Below, one piece after another: positions 31,898-41,715 of a stretch of 64,000 nt of DNA. A model generated the notes under the pieces. It saw only the letters and a list, made by a program, of their open reading frames with translations. It was not told where the DNA came from and did no database searches. Source of the stretch: Ectothiorhodospira mobilis (lineage in GTDB: Bacteria > Pseudomonadota > Gammaproteobacteria > Ectothiorhodospirales > Ectothiorhodospiraceae); NCBI RefSeq assembly GCF_900114895.1, contig NZ_FOUO01000004.1, forward strand, positions 124,001 through 188,000. Reading direction: 5' to 3'. Made by a program: the position numbers and the translations under genes. The stretch's first letter is position 1; each line of letters opens with the position of its first letter.

Positions 31898-32894
31898 AAG
31901 CAAACTGGCAGGTCCCGATCGTGCGGCGGTGTTGCTCATGAGCCTCGGGGAAGAGGCCGCCGCCGAGGTCCTCAAACACATGGGACCCAAGGAGGTGCAG
32001 CGCATCGGCACCTCCATGGCCTCCCTGAGCAATGTCTCCAAGAGCGAGGTGGGGGAGGTCCTGGACGACTTCGTCACCACGGTGGAGGAACAGACGGCCC
32101 TGGGCATGGGCTCGGATGACTATATCCGCAACGTGCTCACCTCGGCCCTGGGCAAGGACAAGGCCGACGGGGTCATCGACCGCATCCTGCTGGGACGCAA
32201 CTCCAAGGGCCTGGAATCCCTCAAGTGGATGGACCCGCGGGCGGTGGCGGAGGTGATCCGCCTGGAACACCCCCAGATCATCGCCATCGTCCTGTCCTAC
32301 CTGGATCCGGACCATGCCGCGGCGGTGCTCTCTTTCCTGCCGGAGCGGGCGCAGCCGGACGTGCTCATGCGCATCGCCACCCTGGACGGGGTGCAGCCCT
32401 CCGCCCTGCAGGAACTGGACGAGATCCTGGAACGGCAGTTCGCCGGCAACATGAACGTCAAGTCCTCCTCCGTGGGCGGGGTCAAGAGCGCCGCCAACAT
32501 CCTCAACTTCGTCGATTCTTCCAAGGAGGGCCTCATCCTGGACAAGGTGCGGGAGGTGGACGAGCAGCTCAGCCAGAAGATCCAGGATCTCATGTTCGTA
32601 TTCGCCAACCTGGCGGAGATCGACGACCGGGGCATCCAGGCCCTGCTGCGGGAGGTCTCCACCGATTCCCTGGTGCTGGCCCTCAAGGGTGCCGACGACA
32701 CCCTCAAGGAGAAGATCTTCAAGAACATGTCCAAACGCGCCGGCGAGATGCTGCAGGACGACCTGGAGGCCAAGGGCCCGGTGCGCCTGAGCGAGGTGGA
32801 GGCGGCGCAGAAGGAGATCCTGAGCATCGCCCGGCGCATGGCCGAGGAGGGCGAGATCGTCCTTGGCAACAAGGGCGCGGAACAGATGGTCTGA
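31887..32894 (+). CDS. fliG: Flagellar motor switch protein FliG
   Basis: FliG forms the upper C ring, contacts the stator and sets rotation direction. The 335-residue product shows the N-terminal FliF-binding domain (LAGPDRAAVLLMSLGEEAAA), the EHPQ motif (IRLEHPQIIAIVLSYLDPD) of the middle domain, and the C-terminal charged helix region (LMFVFANLAEIDDRGIQALL, LALKGADDTLKEKIFKNMSK) that touches MotA-type stators. Length is typical. It overlaps fliF by 11 bases and is followed by fliH after 15 bases. Confidence 0.96.
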   Translation: MEPKSKLAGPDRAAVLLMSLGEEAAAEVLKHMGPKEVQRIGTSMASLSNVSKSEVGEVLDDFVTTVEEQTALGMGSDDYIRNVLTSALGKDKADGVIDRILLGRNSKGLESLKWMDPRAVAEVIRLEHPQIIAIVLSYLDPDHAAAVLSFLPERAQPDVLMRIATLDGVQPSALQELDEILERQFAGNMNVKSSSVGGVKSAANILNFVDSSKEGLILDKVREVDEQLSQKIQDLMFVFANLAEIDDRGIQALLREVSTDSLVLALKGADDTLKEKIFKNMSKRAGEMLQDDLEAKGPVRLSEVEAAQKEILSIARRMAEEGEIVLGNKGAEQMV

Positions 32895-32909
32895 CGAGGT
32901 CCGGTAGCC

Positions 32910-33878
32910 ATGGCGATGATCGAACGGGTGATACCGCAGGAACGGGCCGGGGACTACCGGCGCTGGGACCTCCCCGACGTAGGGGCCCCGCCGCCGCCCC
33001 CCGAGCCCGCACCTGCGGCGGAGGAGCCGCAACAGGCCGCGGGAGAGGAGGCGCAGGATCCCCAGGACGGACCCACGCCGGAGGAGTTGGAACGCCTGCG
33101 TGAGGCGGCCCGCCAGGAGGGGTTCGAACAGGGGTATCGGGAGGGATACGAGGCGGGCCGTGCCGAGGGCCGGGAGGCCGGCCACCGCGAAGGCGAGGCC
33201 CGGGGGCGCAGGTCCGGAGAACGCGCCATGCGGCCGCATATCCAGGCCCTGGAGCAGTTGTTGCAAGGCCTGGCCACGCCCTATGCCGAACTGGACCAGG
33301 CCATGGAAGAGGAACTGGTGCAGCTGGCCATGGCCGTGGCCCGGCACCTGGTGCGCCGGGAGTTGCGCACCGATCCCTCGGCGGTGGTGGCGGTGCTGCG
33401 CGAGGCCCTGGGGGCCCTGCCCAGCGCCGAGCGCAAGGTGCGCCTGTATCTGCATCCCCAGGATGCACGGGTGGTGCGCGATGCCCTGCAGGTGGAGGAA
33501 CTGAACCGGCCCTGGTCGGTGGTGGAGGACCCCACCCTGAGCCGGGGCGGGGTGCGCGTGGAGACGGATACCTCCCGGGTGGATGCCACCCTGGAGACGC
33601 GGCTGAATGCCGTCATCGCCTCGGTCTGGGGTGGGGAGCGCCGTGGGGACCGGGATCCGGACCCCACCCATAACGAGACCACCGGGGCCGATCCCTCGGC
33701 CGGGCAGGGTGTGGACGGCGGCCCGCAGTCCCAGTCCCCGTCCTCCCCCGGGGCGGATGCCGGTGCCGCTTCCGTTGAGGCCACCGAGGAAGAAGAGGAC
33801 CTGTGGGCGGCGCTGCTGCAGGATGCGGATCCCACCGCGCCGGAGAATGCATCCGCAGGGGAGGGTCGTCATGACTGA
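32910..33878 (+). CDS. fliH: Flagellar export regulator FliH
   Basis: FliH binds and restrains the export ATPase FliI and docks it at the C ring. At 322 residues it is longer than the roughly 230-270 usual. The extra length is a proline/glutamate-rich N-terminal stretch and a disordered, acidic C-terminal tail (residues about 240-322). A glycine-spaced helix with GxxxG-like repeats typical of FliH is visible ([20 protein letters not shown]), then the conserved C-terminal domain ([20 protein letters not shown]). The stop overlaps fliI by eight bases. Confidence 0.9.
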   Translation: MAMIERVIPQERAGDYRRWDLPDVGAPPPPPEPAPAAEEPQQAAGEEAQDPQDGPTPEELERLREAARQEGFEQGYREGYEAGRAEGREAGHREGEARGRRSGERAMRPHIQALEQLLQGLATPYAELDQAMEEELVQLAMAVARHLVRRELRTDPSAVVAVLREALGALPSAERKVRLYLHPQDARVVRDALQVEELNRPWSVVEDPTLSRGGVRVETDTSRVDATLETRLNAVIASVWGGERRGDRDPDPTHNETTGADPSAGQGVDGGPQSQSPSSPGADAGAASVEATEEEEDLWAALLQDADPTAPENASAGEGRHD

Positions 33879-35322
33879 GTCCGTCGATGCCCTGCCCGCC
33901 GCCCTGCGCACCGAGGTGCGCCAGAAGGTCCTGGCCCAGCGCCTGAATCGCTATCGCCAGCGGGTGCAGCACACCCGTACGGTGGTGGCGGAGGGCCGCC
34001 TGGTGCGCATGGTGGGGCTCACCCTGGAGGCGGAGGGCTGTCAGGTCTCCGTGGGGGGACGCTGCCGTGTGGTGAGTGCCGGCGGACACGAGGTGGAGGC
34101 GGAGGTGGTGGGCTTCTCCGGGGAACGCACCTATCTCATGTCGGTGGGGGATGTGGGCGGACTCACCCCGGGTGCCCGCGTCATCCCCACCCGTCACGCC
34201 CGTGAGACCCAGGTGGGGGAGGCCCTGCTGGGACGTGTCCTGGACGGTTCCGGACAGCCCCTGGACGGTGGACCCATGCCCCGCTGCGAGGACCGGGTGT
34301 CGCTGCATGGCCGTCCCGTCAATCCCCTGGCGCGGGCCCCCATCCGCGAGCCCCTGGACGTGGGGGTGCGTGCCATCAACGGCCTGCTCACCGTAGGCCG
34401 GGGGCAGCGTATGGGCCTGTTCGCCGGCAGCGGCGTGGGCAAGAGCGTGCTGCTGGGGATGATGACCCGCTACACCACCGCCGATGTCATCGTGGTGGGC
34501 CTGATCGGGGAGCGTGGGCGCGAGGTGAACGAATTCGTGCAAAACAGCCTGGGCCCCGAGGGGCTCGCCCGGGCCGTGGTGGTGGCGGTGCCGGCGGACC
34601 ATCCCCCGCTGATGCGCATGCACGGCGCCATGCTGGCCACCAGCATCGCCGAGTATTTCCGCGACCGGGGCAGCAACGTGCTGCTGCTCATGGATTCCCT
34701 CACCCGCTTCGCCCAGGCGCAGCGGGAGATCTCCCTGGCCATCGGCGAACCCCCGGCCACCAAGGGTTACACCCCCTCGGTCTTCGCCCGCCTGCCGCAG
34801 CTGGTGGAACGGGCCGGCAACGGGGACCATGGCCAGGGTTCCATCACCGCCTTCTATACGGTGCTGGCGGAGGGGGATGACACCAACGACCCCATCGCCG
34901 ATGCCGCCCGCGCCATCCTGGACGGCCACGTGGTACTGTCGCGGCGCATCGCCGACATGGGCCGCTACCCGGCCATCGACGTGGAGGCCTCCGTGTCCCG
35001 CGTGATGACCGACATCGCCGCGCCAGGTCACCTGCGCTCCGCCCGGCGGTTCAAGCAGATCTATGCCCAGTATCAGCAGAACCGGGACCTGATCAGCGTG
35101 GGGGCCTACCAGAAGGGGGCCGATCCCCGCGTGGACGAGGCCGTGGCCCTGTATCCCCGCCTGGAGGGGTATCTACAGCAGGATATGGGCGAGTCCGTGC
35201 GTCTCGAGGACAGCGTCCGCGCCCTGCAGGAACTGACCCCCGCCGCGGAGGCCGGGGAGGCCCGCCGCAAATCCGGCGCAACGGGTGTCCCCTTGCGGGC
35301 GGCGAAGGGTGAATCGGCATGA
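33871..35322 (+). CDS. fliI: Flagellum-specific export ATPase FliI
   Basis: FliI is the F1-beta-like ATPase that prepares substrates at the flagellar type III export gate. The 483-residue protein has an N-terminal beta barrel domain, Walker [18 protein letters not shown], the catalytic region [13 protein letters not shown], Walker [19 protein letters not shown] and the signature [20 protein letters not shown]. The ATG at 33871 overlaps the fliH end (eight bases); a longer frame upstream lies within fliH. The final 25 residues are rich in Arg/Ala. The stop shares ATGA with fliJ. Confidence 0.96.
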   Translation: MTESVDALPAALRTEVRQKVLAQRLNRYRQRVQHTRTVVAEGRLVRMVGLTLEAEGCQVSVGGRCRVVSAGGHEVEAEVVGFSGERTYLMSVGDVGGLTPGARVIPTRHARETQVGEALLGRVLDGSGQPLDGGPMPRCEDRVSLHGRPVNPLARAPIREPLDVGVRAINGLLTVGRGQRMGLFAGSGVGKSVLLGMMTRYTTADVIVVGLIGERGREVNEFVQNSLGPEGLARAVVVAVPADHPPLMRMHGAMLATSIAEYFRDRGSNVLLLMDSLTRFAQAQREISLAIGEPPATKGYTPSVFARLPQLVERAGNGDHGQGSITAFYTVLAEGDDTNDPIADAARAILDGHVVLSRRIADMGRYPAIDVEASVSRVMTDIAAPGHLRSARRFKQIYAQYQQNRDLISVGAYQKGADPRVDEAVALYPRLEGYLQQDMGESVRLEDSVRALQELTPAAEAGEARRKSGATGVPLRAAKGESA

Positions 35323-35759
35323 ATCGTTCCCGACGCATGGAACCGGTGGTGCGGCTGGCGGATCACCGCCAGCAGGATGCGGCACGGCAACTGGGGGGCT
35401 GGCAACGGACCCTGGAGGAACGCCTGCAACGACTGCACGAATTGTGCGACTACCGGGATGAGTACGCCCGCCGCTTCCAGGATCAGACCGCCGGGCCCAT
35501 GACGGCGGTCTCGGTGCGGGACTACCGGATCTTCCTGGAGCGGCTCAACACCGCCATCGAGCAGCAGGACCGCCTGGTGGCGGCCGCCCGGGAGGAGTTG
35601 GAGCGCAGCCGCGGCACCTGGGTCCAGGCCCGGGGGCGCACGGAGGTGCTCACCCGCCTGGTGGAGCGGTTCCGGCAGGAGGAGCGCCACGAGCAGGAAC
35701 GCCGGGAACAGGCGGAGCAGGACGACCGGCCCCGCCGCCGCGGCCCCATGGATCCTTGA
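35319..35759 (+). CDS. fliJ: Flagellar export chaperone FliJ
   Basis: FliJ is a coiled-coil stalk protein of the export ATPase ring that aids export. The 146-residue product is almost wholly helical and highly charged with many Glu/Gln/Arg, as in the family: [34 protein letters not shown] and the [20 protein letters not shown] segment conserved in FliJ. The start overlaps the fliI stop. The C-terminus is basic and acidic low complexity. It is the last gene of the fliEFGHIJ unit; a sigma-54-type element follows before fliK. Confidence 0.88.
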   Translation: MNRSRRMEPVVRLADHRQQDAARQLGGWQRTLEERLQRLHELCDYRDEYARRFQDQTAGPMTAVSVRDYRIFLERLNTAIEQQDRLVAAAREELERSRGTWVQARGRTEVLTRLVERFRQEERHEQERREQAEQDDRPRRRGPMDP

Positions 35760-35771
35760 ATAATGCAATTC

Positions 35772-35787
35772 TGGTGCGTTTCTTGTA
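35772..35787 (+). promoter_or_regulatory. Probable sigma-54 promoter before fliK
   Basis: TGGTGCGTTTCTTGTA has GG at 35773-35774 and GT at 35785-35786 with 10 bases between. It lies 40 bases upstream of fliK and shares the TTGT variant seen before fliE. Confidence 0.5.
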
Positions 35788-35826
35788 TGGAATTTCACAG
35801 GCTTTGATGACACAGGGTTCGCCGGC

Positions 35827-36924
35827 ATGGACATGAACTTCACTCAGTGGTCCGCTTTGCCCCGGAATGCCACCGGGCCGGGGGGTGCGGCCGTCTTGGA
35901 ATCCCTGCCCGCCGGGCTGCGCGAGGAACTGGGACGAGGCGGGGATTTCTGGAGCAGCCTGCTGGATCATCTGCGCCAGCTCCACTCGGATCTGCCCGAG
36001 GACCTGGATCCCGAGGGCCTCCTGGCCCTGCTGGGCTCCCAAGGCTCTGCAGAGGATGAGGCGCCGGCGGGTCTGCTCATGGGGCTGCTGGCCGCAGCCA
36101 TGCAAGAAGGGGGGGAAGGCGGCAGGCCCCTGCCATCGGAGGGCGGGATCCTGCCGGCGGGGCGGCCGGAGGCGGGCGCCGCCAAGCCCCCCGCGGCGGA
36201 TGATCTGATGGGGCTCCTCCTGGGGCAGCGTCTGGCGGGTGCGGCCGCCCCGGCCCAGGAAGGGGCCAACGGGGGCCGTGCGGAGGCCGGCTGGCAACAG
36301 GCCCTGCTGCTGCGTGCCGTGGGGGGGCAGGGGGAGGCCTCGCCCCTGGTCCAGGGGGAGGGGGCGGGACGTATCCTGCGGTTTGCGGAGGGGATACAGT
36401 CCTCCCTTTCCAGCGCATCCCCTGATGGGGGACTGCAGCCGGGGTCCCTGATCCAGACCCCGAACCAGGGGGCGGTCCTGCGCCCCCTGACCCTGGAGAC
36501 GCCCGTCGCTCAGCCCAATTGGAACGAGGCGGTGGGCAACCGCGTCCTTTGGATGGTGAATCAGAACGTGCAGGGGGCGGAGCTCAAGCTCAATCCGCCG
36601 CAACTGGGTCCCCTGGAAGTGCGCATCTCCATGGAGGGGGACCGGGCCCATGTGCAGTTCGTGGCCCATCATCCCGCCACCCGGGAGGCCCTGGATGCCG
36701 CCATCCCGCGCCTGCGGGAAATGCTGGCCGGCAACGGTGTGGATCTGGGTAATGTGGATGTCTCCCAACGCCAGGCCCAGGGCGGCGAGACCGGCACCGG
36801 GGGAGGCGGGGGCCGGCAGGATCCCGGCGCGGGTGGCGGGGAAGGGGAGGCGGTCCCGGGTGCCCGTGTGCAGGCCACATCCGCCTCCGACCGGGATTCC
36901 GGACTCCTGGACGCCTACGCCTGA
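35827..36924 (+). CDS. fliK: Flagellar hook-length control protein FliK
   Basis: FliK measures hook length and triggers the export switch through FlhB. The 365-residue product has a long, low-complexity N-terminal ruler-like region and the conserved C-terminal substrate-switch domain: NVQGAELKLNPPQLGPLEVRI, then HVQFVAHHPATREALDAAIPRLREMLA and the short VDVSQ region. The tail is Gly-rich. Its own sigma-54-type element lies upstream, and a 361-base gap without genes follows. A second FliK-like gene exists at 57476-58804, so this one is taken as canonical because it sits between fliJ and fliL. Confidence 0.92.
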   Translation: MDMNFTQWSALPRNATGPGGAAVLESLPAGLREELGRGGDFWSSLLDHLRQLHSDLPEDLDPEGLLALLGSQGSAEDEAPAGLLMGLLAAAMQEGGEGGRPLPSEGGILPAGRPEAGAAKPPAADDLMGLLLGQRLAGAAAPAQEGANGGRAEAGWQQALLLRAVGGQGEASPLVQGEGAGRILRFAEGIQSSLSSASPDGGLQPGSLIQTPNQGAVLRPLTLETPVAQPNWNEAVGNRVLWMVNQNVQGAELKLNPPQLGPLEVRISMEGDRAHVQFVAHHPATREALDAAIPRLREMLAGNGVDLGNVDVSQRQAQGGETGTGGGGGRQDPGAGGGEGEAVPGARVQATSASDRDSGLLDAYA

Positions 36925-37285
36925 CCCCTGCATCGATTCCCTCTCCCCGGACCCCGCTGCGGGTCCGGGATCCCCCCATGCCAACGGCATCTCCCTCCTT
37001 CCCCCTGCGCAACGGGTCCGTGCCGGCGACGGGCGGGGCGGGGTGATGGATCCATGGGGCGATCCGGCGCTTCATCTGCGTCATAATGCCCCACCATCGC
37101 CCCCGCCGCGCCGGATCGCCGACGCCCGTCCCCCATCCGGGACCAACGGCGGCGGCCCGGGATGTCAAGAATCCGCCGCCCGGCGGCGAGAATCCTTGTA
37201 ACTCAAAGAAAAATAAAAGAAAAAATATCCTTTCCTTGTATGGCATGGGGCTTGCAACATTGGACAAAACGGAGACGGGACAGTC
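36925..37285. other. Intergenic region fliK-fliL
   Basis: These 361 bases hold no credible gene. CCCGGACCC/GGGTCCGGG (36946-36954 with 36961-36969) forms a hairpin 21 bases past fliK that may end its transcript. The last 100 bases are markedly A-rich (37200-37235) and contain the sigma-54 promoter for fliL. The A-rich stretch could be a bendable site between activator and promoter. Confidence 0.55.
37241..37256 (+). promoter_or_regulatory. Sigma-54 promoter before fliL
   Basis: TGGCATGGGGCTTGCA is a near-perfect -24/-12 element (GG at 37242-37243, GC at 37254-37255, 10 bases between) 30 bases before the fliL start. It should drive fliLMNOPQR-flhBA under FleQ or the FlrC-like protein. Confidence 0.8.
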
Positions 37286-37789
37286 ATGGCCAAGAGACCC
37301 GAAAAGAAGTTGAACCTGGAGGCAGGCAATGCCAAGCCCAAGGGGGGGCGGCTGAAGCTGATCCTCCTCATCCTCCTCAGTTCGCTGCTGGCCGCAGGTG
37401 TGGGCGGGGGCGCCGCCTGGTATTTGCTGGGGGGCATGCAGGCCCAGACCCCCTCGGAGCCGGCGCCGAAGGAGCCCGGTTACCTGGCGCTGGATCCACC
37501 CTTGGTGGTGAATTTCGAGGGCAACGGGCGGGTGCGTTTCCTGCAGGTGGGGATCGTGCTCATGGCCCGGGATCCCCAGGTCCTGGAGGCCGCACGCAAG
37601 CATCTGCCGGCCATCCGCAACGACCTGATGCTCCTGTTCGGGGATGAGCGTTATGAGGTGCTGCTCACCCCGGAGGGCAAGGAGGCGGTGCGCCAGGAGG
37701 CCCTGGAGGCGGTGCGGCAGGTGCTCATGGACCGGGGGGAGCCGGCGGACGTGCAGGCCATCTATTTCAACAGTTTCGTGATGCAGTGA
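37286..37789 (+). CDS. fliL: Flagellar basal body-associated protein FliL
   Basis: FliL is a single-span inner-membrane protein that rings the stator units and improves torque. The 167-residue protein has a basic N-terminus, one membrane helix at about residues 25-50 (LILLILLSSLLAAGVGGGAAWYLL) and a stomatin-like periplasmic domain (YLALDPPLVVNFEGNGRVRFLQV ... VQAIYFNSFVMQ). Length is normal. It is the first gene of a nine-gene block ending at flhA, with a strong sigma-54 promoter upstream; fliM starts nine bases after its stop. Confidence 0.94.
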   Translation: MAKRPEKKLNLEAGNAKPKGGRLKLILLILLSSLLAAGVGGGAAWYLLGGMQAQTPSEPAPKEPGYLALDPPLVVNFEGNGRVRFLQVGIVLMARDPQVLEAARKHLPAIRNDLMLLFGDERYEVLLTPEGKEAVRQEALEAVRQVLMDRGEPADVQAIYFNSFVMQ

Positions 37790-37798
37790 GGCGGGTAC

Positions 37799-38785
37799 AT
37801 GGGCGCGAACGATGTCCTTTCCCAGGACGAGATCGATGCACTGCTCCACGGCGTGGACAGTGGGGCGGTGGATACCTCCGCCGAGGACGAGCTGCTGTCC
37901 CACGACGGGGTGGCGCGGCAATATGACCTGACCACCCAGGACCGCATCGTCCGGGGGCGGATGCCCACCCTGGAGATGATCAACGAGCGTTTCGCGCGCT
38001 ACATGCGCATCGGACTGTTCGAGATGCTGCGCCGTTCCTCGGAGATCTCCGTGGGGGGCGTGAAGATGATGAAGTTCGGGGAGTACGTGCACTCCCTCTA
38101 TCTCCCCACCAGCCTCAACATGGTGCGGGTCAAGCCGTTGCGGGGCACCGGCCTGTTCGTGCTCGACCCGAAGCTGGTGTTCATCCTGGTGGATAATTTC
38201 TTCGGTGGGGACGGGCGCTATCAGGCCAAGATCGAGGGGCGGGAGTTCACCCCCACCGAGCTGCGGGTGATCCGCATGCTGCTGGAGCAGGCCTTTGAGG
38301 ATTACCGCAAGGCCTGGGCGCCGGTGATGGATCTGGAGTTCGAGTTCAGCCGCTCCGAGGTGAACCCCCAGTTCGCCAATATCGTCAGTCCCACGGAGGT
38401 GGTGGTGGTATGCACCTTCCACGTGGAGCTGGACGGCGGTGGCGGCGAGTTCCACATCACCCTGCCGTATTCCATGATCGAGCCCATCCGCGAGCAATTG
38501 GACACCGGTCTGCAAAGCGACCGGGCGGATGTGGACGACCGCTGGGTGAAGGCCCTGCGGGAGGAGCTGAAGTTGGTGGAGGTGGATATCAGCGCCCGGC
38601 TGGCGGAGACCACCCTCACCGTGGCGGAGATGATCAATCTCAAGCCCGGGGACATCATCCCCTTCGAGATGCCCGATACCATCACCCTCAAGGCCGAAGG
38701 TATCCCCGTATACCGCGGCCGGTTCGGCACGTCCGATGGTTATAACGCCGTCAAGGTGACGGGGCGCATCAAGCTCTGGAACTGA
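37799..38785 (+). CDS. fliM: Flagellar motor switch protein FliM
   Basis: FliM binds phosphorylated CheY and transmits the signal to FliG. The 328-residue product carries the CheY-binding peptide LSQDEIDALLHGVDSG at its N-terminus, the CheC-like middle domain (GGXG-type FGGDGRYQAK region) and a SpoA/FliN-like C-terminal domain (AEMINLKPGDIIPFEMPDTI). Length is typical. It lies between fliL (nine-base gap) and fliN (18-base gap). Confidence 0.96.
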   Translation: MGANDVLSQDEIDALLHGVDSGAVDTSAEDELLSHDGVARQYDLTTQDRIVRGRMPTLEMINERFARYMRIGLFEMLRRSSEISVGGVKMMKFGEYVHSLYLPTSLNMVRVKPLRGTGLFVLDPKLVFILVDNFFGGDGRYQAKIEGREFTPTELRVIRMLLEQAFEDYRKAWAPVMDLEFEFSRSEVNPQFANIVSPTEVVVVCTFHVELDGGGGEFHITLPYSMIEPIREQLDTGLQSDRADVDDRWVKALREELKLVEVDISARLAETTLTVAEMINLKPGDIIPFEMPDTITLKAEGIPVYRGRFGTSDGYNAVKVTGRIKLWN

Positions 38786-38803
38786 TGACGAGGAGAGCGA
38801 CCC

Positions 38804-39427
38804 ATGAGTGAAGAGAACGAACAGGATCCCAACGCCGAATCCGTGGACGATGTCTGGGCCGCGGCCCTGGCGGAGCAGGCCGAGGCCGAGGAGGGGTCTG
38901 AGGACGAGTCCACCCCCGCCTCCGGGGGGGAGACCATTGCACAGCAGGCGGGCGAGGCCGCAGGCGACGGGGCGGCGGAACCGGCCGCGGCACAGGACCA
39001 GAAGCCGGACGGCGCGACCGCCGCCGCGCAGGCCGCGGCGGAGAAGGACAAGTCGCGCATGCGCGGCGGCGGGGCGGACGAGAGCGCCTCGGCCCTGGGG
39101 GCCTCCCATGTCTCCAAGGCGGAGTTCGAGGACCTGATGGACGAGTCCAACCGCACCGGTGATCCCGATGTGAACCTGGATGTGATCCTGGATGTGCCGG
39201 TGACCATCTCCATGGAGATCGGCCGCACCAAGATCCCCATCCGCAACCTGCTGCAGCTCAATCAGGGCTCGGTGGTGGAACTGGACCGCCTGGCCGGGGA
39301 GCCCCTGGATGTGATGGTCAACGGCACCCTGGTGGCCCACGGCGAGGTGGTGGTGGTGAACGAGAAGTTCGGTATCCGCCTCACCGATGTCATCAGCCCG
39401 GCGGAACGGGTGAGAAAGCTCAAGTGA
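38804..39427 (+). CDS. fliN: Flagellar motor switch protein FliN (long N-terminus)
   Basis: FliN forms the base of the C ring and helps dock export cargo. The conserved SpoA domain is in the last 85 residues ([57 protein letters not shown]). At 207 residues it is well above the roughly 137 of E. coli, because of about 100 Ala/Glu-rich, probably disordered N-terminal residues, a pattern common in halophilic and Pseudomonas-like relatives. The early EDEL-like acidic stretch has no assigned role. fliO follows after eight bases. Confidence 0.94.
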   Translation: MSEENEQDPNAESVDDVWAAALAEQAEAEEGSEDESTPASGGETIAQQAGEAAGDGAAEPAAAQDQKPDGATAAAQAAAEKDKSRMRGGGADESASALGASHVSKAEFEDLMDESNRTGDPDVNLDVILDVPVTISMEIGRTKIPIRNLLQLNQGSVVELDRLAGEPLDVMVNGTLVAHGEVVVVNEKFGIRLTDVISPAERVRKLK

Positions 39428-39435
39428 GGCACGCC

Positions 39436-39888
39436 ATGGGCAGGATCAGGGCGAGTGTGATGGCCGCATGCCTGCTGTTGCCGGCGGGGCTGGCGGCGGC
39501 GGCCCCGGAGGGGGCCGATCCGGCGCCGGGCCTGGGTATCACCTCCGGCGGGGCGGCCTACCTGCTGCAGCTGCTGCTGGGATTGGCGGTGGTGATCGCC
39601 GCCATCCTGGTGCTGGGCTTCGTGCTGCGCCGCACCGGCGGGATCGGCGGCCGCCTCTCCGGGGAGTTTCGTGTCCTTGGGAGCGTCTCCCTGGGGGCAC
39701 GGGAGCGCATGGTGCTGGTGCAGGTGGGGGAGCAGCAACTTGTGCTGGGGGTGGCCCCGGGCCAGGTGCGTACCCTGCATGTGCTGGCGCGGCCCCTGGA
39801 GCCCCGAGGGACGGCGGCCCCGGCGGGGGAGGAGAGCTTCACCGCCCGCCTGCGCGCGGCCATGGGCACCAAGGGGGGCACGTCATGA
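39436..39888 (+). CDS. fliO: Flagellar biosynthetic protein FliO
   Basis: FliO is a small membrane protein that helps assemble FliP in the export gate. The 150-residue product has a signal-like first segment ([18 protein letters not shown]), a second membrane helix ([23 protein letters not shown]) and the cytoplasmic FliO domain ([30 protein letters not shown]). The ATG at 39436 with GTGAGG six bases upstream is preferred over a GTG at 39424 that overlaps the fliN stop. The stop shares ATGA with fliP. Confidence 0.9.
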   Translation: MGRIRASVMAACLLLPAGLAAAAPEGADPAPGLGITSGGAAYLLQLLLGLAVVIAAILVLGFVLRRTGGIGGRLSGEFRVLGSVSLGARERMVLVQVGEQQLVLGVAPGQVRTLHVLARPLEPRGTAAPAGEESFTARLRAAMGTKGGTS

Positions 39889-40640
39889 GCCCGCTGCGCC
39901 GCATCCTGCCGCTGTTGGCCGCGGTGCTGGCGCTGCTTCCCGTGGACGCGGCCCTGGCCCAGAACGGTTTCGAGATCCTCACGGTGGAGCCCGGGGAGGA
40001 GGGCGGCGAGACCTATTCGGTGACGCTGCAGATCCTGGTGCTGATGACGCTGCTGAGCCTGCTGCCGGCGGCGCTCATCATGCTCACCTCGTTCACGCGC
40101 ATCATCATCGTCCTGGGGATCCTGCGCCAGGGCATCGGCACCACCCAGACCCCCTCCAACCAGATCCTCATCGGCCTGGCCCTGTTCCTGACGCTGTTCG
40201 TCATGGCCCCGGTCTTCCAGGCGGTCTATGAGGAGGCGGTGCAGCCCTTCATGGCGGAGGAGATCTCCCAGGACGAGATGGTGCAAAGGGCCTGGGGCCC
40301 CATGCGGGACTTCATGCTGGAACAGACCCGGGAGACGGACATCGCCCTGTTCGCCCGCATCGCCGACCGCGACGGCTTCGAGACCCCGCAGGATGTGCCG
40401 TTCTCCATCCTGGTGCCCTCGTTCATCATCAGCGAGCTCAAGACCGCGTTCCAGATCGGGTTTTTGATCCTGATCCCGTTTCTCATCATCGACCTGGTGG
40501 TGGCCAGCGTGCTCATGTCCATGGGGATGATGATGCTCTCGCCGCTGATCATCTCGCTGCCGTTCAAGATCATGCTGTTCGTGCTGGTGGACGGCTGGGC
40601 CCTCATCGTGGGCACCCTGGCCAGCAGTTTCTTCGTCTAG
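39885..40640 (+). CDS. fliP: Flagellar export gate protein FliP
   Basis: FliP is the main pore subunit of the flagellar type III export gate (FliP5-Q4-R1). The 251-residue product has a cleavable signal ([17 protein letters not shown]) and the family signatures [20 protein letters not shown] and [19 protein letters not shown], followed by [20 protein letters not shown]. Length is typical. It overlaps fliO and is followed by fliQ after 18 bases. Confidence 0.96.
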   Translation: MSPLRRILPLLAAVLALLPVDAALAQNGFEILTVEPGEEGGETYSVTLQILVLMTLLSLLPAALIMLTSFTRIIIVLGILRQGIGTTQTPSNQILIGLALFLTLFVMAPVFQAVYEEAVQPFMAEEISQDEMVQRAWGPMRDFMLEQTRETDIALFARIADRDGFETPQDVPFSILVPSFIISELKTAFQIGFLILIPFLIIDLVVASVLMSMGMMMLSPLIISLPFKIMLFVLVDGWALIVGTLASSFFV

Positions 40641-40658
40641 CCCTCCGGGGAGGCCTCC

Positions 40659-40928
40659 ATGAACCAGGACATCGTCATCGACGTGGGACAGCATGCCCTG
40701 ATGATCATCATCATGCTCTCCGCCCCGGTGCTGCTCACCGGCCTGGCGGTGGGTCTGCTCATCGGCATGCTGCAGGCGGCCACCTCCATCCAGGAGATGA
40801 CCCTGTCCTTCATCCCCAAGCTGCTGGCCATGTTCGTGGCCCTGATGGTCTTCGGCAGCTGGATGCTGGACCTGTTGGTGGAGTACGTCCTGCGGCTCTA
40901 TGACGCCATCCCGGGGCTGATCGGGTAG
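40659..40928 (+). CDS. fliQ: Flagellar export gate protein FliQ
   Basis: FliQ is the small two-helix gate subunit. The 89-residue sequence shows the expected MNQDIVIDVGQHALMIIIML start and the LLIGMLQAATSIQEMTLSFIPK signature, with two hydrophobic hairpin helices. It sits between fliP and fliR with short gaps (18 and seven bases). Confidence 0.96.
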   Translation: MNQDIVIDVGQHALMIIIMLSAPVLLTGLAVGLLIGMLQAATSIQEMTLSFIPKLLAMFVALMVFGSWMLDLLVEYVLRLYDAIPGLIG

Positions 40929-40935
40929 GGCGGTC

Positions 40936-41712
40936 ATGTTCCAGTTCACCGAGGCACAGCTGATGGCCTGGGTCGGGTCCTTCGCCTGGCCCTTCGTGCG
41001 CATCACCGGGATGTTCCTGGCGGCCCCCATCTTCGGCGCCGGCATGATCCCGGTACGGGTGCGCATCGTGCTGGCCATGTTGCTGGCCCTGTTCGTGGCC
41101 CCGCTACTGCCCGAGCCGCCGGCCATCCAGCCCTTCAGCCTGGAGGGGCTGGCGGTGACCGTGCAGCAGGTCCTCATCGGCGTGAGCATGGGCTTCATCC
41201 TGCAGATGGTGATGAGCGCCCTCACCATGGCAGGGGAGTCCATCGCCCTGTCCATGGGTCTGGGCTACGCCTCCATGGTGGACCCCGGCATGGGGGTGCA
41301 GGTGCCGGTGGTGTCGCAGATCTTCGTCATCATGGGGACGTTGCTCTTTCTCAGCATGAACGGCCATCTGTTCATGCTGGACATGCTGGTGCAGAGTTTC
41401 ACGCTGCTGCCCGTGGCGGTGGACGGGCTCACCCGCGTGGATCTGTGGACGGTGGTGCAGTTCGGTTCCACCATGTACGTGGGGGCCGTCCTGGTGGGGC
41501 TGCCCGTGGTGGCCGCCATGCTCATGGTGAACCTCTCCATGGGGGTCATCACCCGGGCCTCGCCGCAGCTGAACATCTTCGCCGTGGGGTTCCCCATGAT
41601 GATCCTGCTGGGCTTTTTGCTCATCCTGTTCAGCCTGCCGGCCCTGGCCCCCCGGGTGCAGGACCTGGTCCTGGCCGCCTTCGAGGCCATTCAACGGATC
41701 CTGGGGGCCTAG
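40936..41712 (+). CDS. fliR: Flagellar export gate protein FliR
   Basis: FliR is the single-copy gate subunit that caps the FliP/FliQ assembly. The 258-residue membrane protein has six or so hydrophobic segments and characteristic phrases FVRITGMFLAAPIFGAGMIP, GMGVQVPVVSQIFVIMGTLLFLSMNGHL and AAMLMVNLSMGVITRASPQLNIFAVGFP. Length is typical. flhB starts three bases past its stop codon. Confidence 0.96.
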   Translation: MFQFTEAQLMAWVGSFAWPFVRITGMFLAAPIFGAGMIPVRVRIVLAMLLALFVAPLLPEPPAIQPFSLEGLAVTVQQVLIGVSMGFILQMVMSALTMAGESIALSMGLGYASMVDPGMGVQVPVVSQIFVIMGTLLFLSMNGHLFMLDMLVQSFTLLPVAVDGLTRVDLWTVVQFGSTMYVGAVLVGLPVVAAMLMVNLSMGVITRASPQLNIFAVGFPMMILLGFLLILFSLPALAPRVQDLVLAAFEAIQRILGA

Positions 41713-41715
41713 GCC

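Noticed and set aside
36590-39340. 916-codon minus-strand frame opposite fliK-fliN
   Set aside because: Same reason: antisense to fliL, fliM and fliN, repetitive composition and no start signal.
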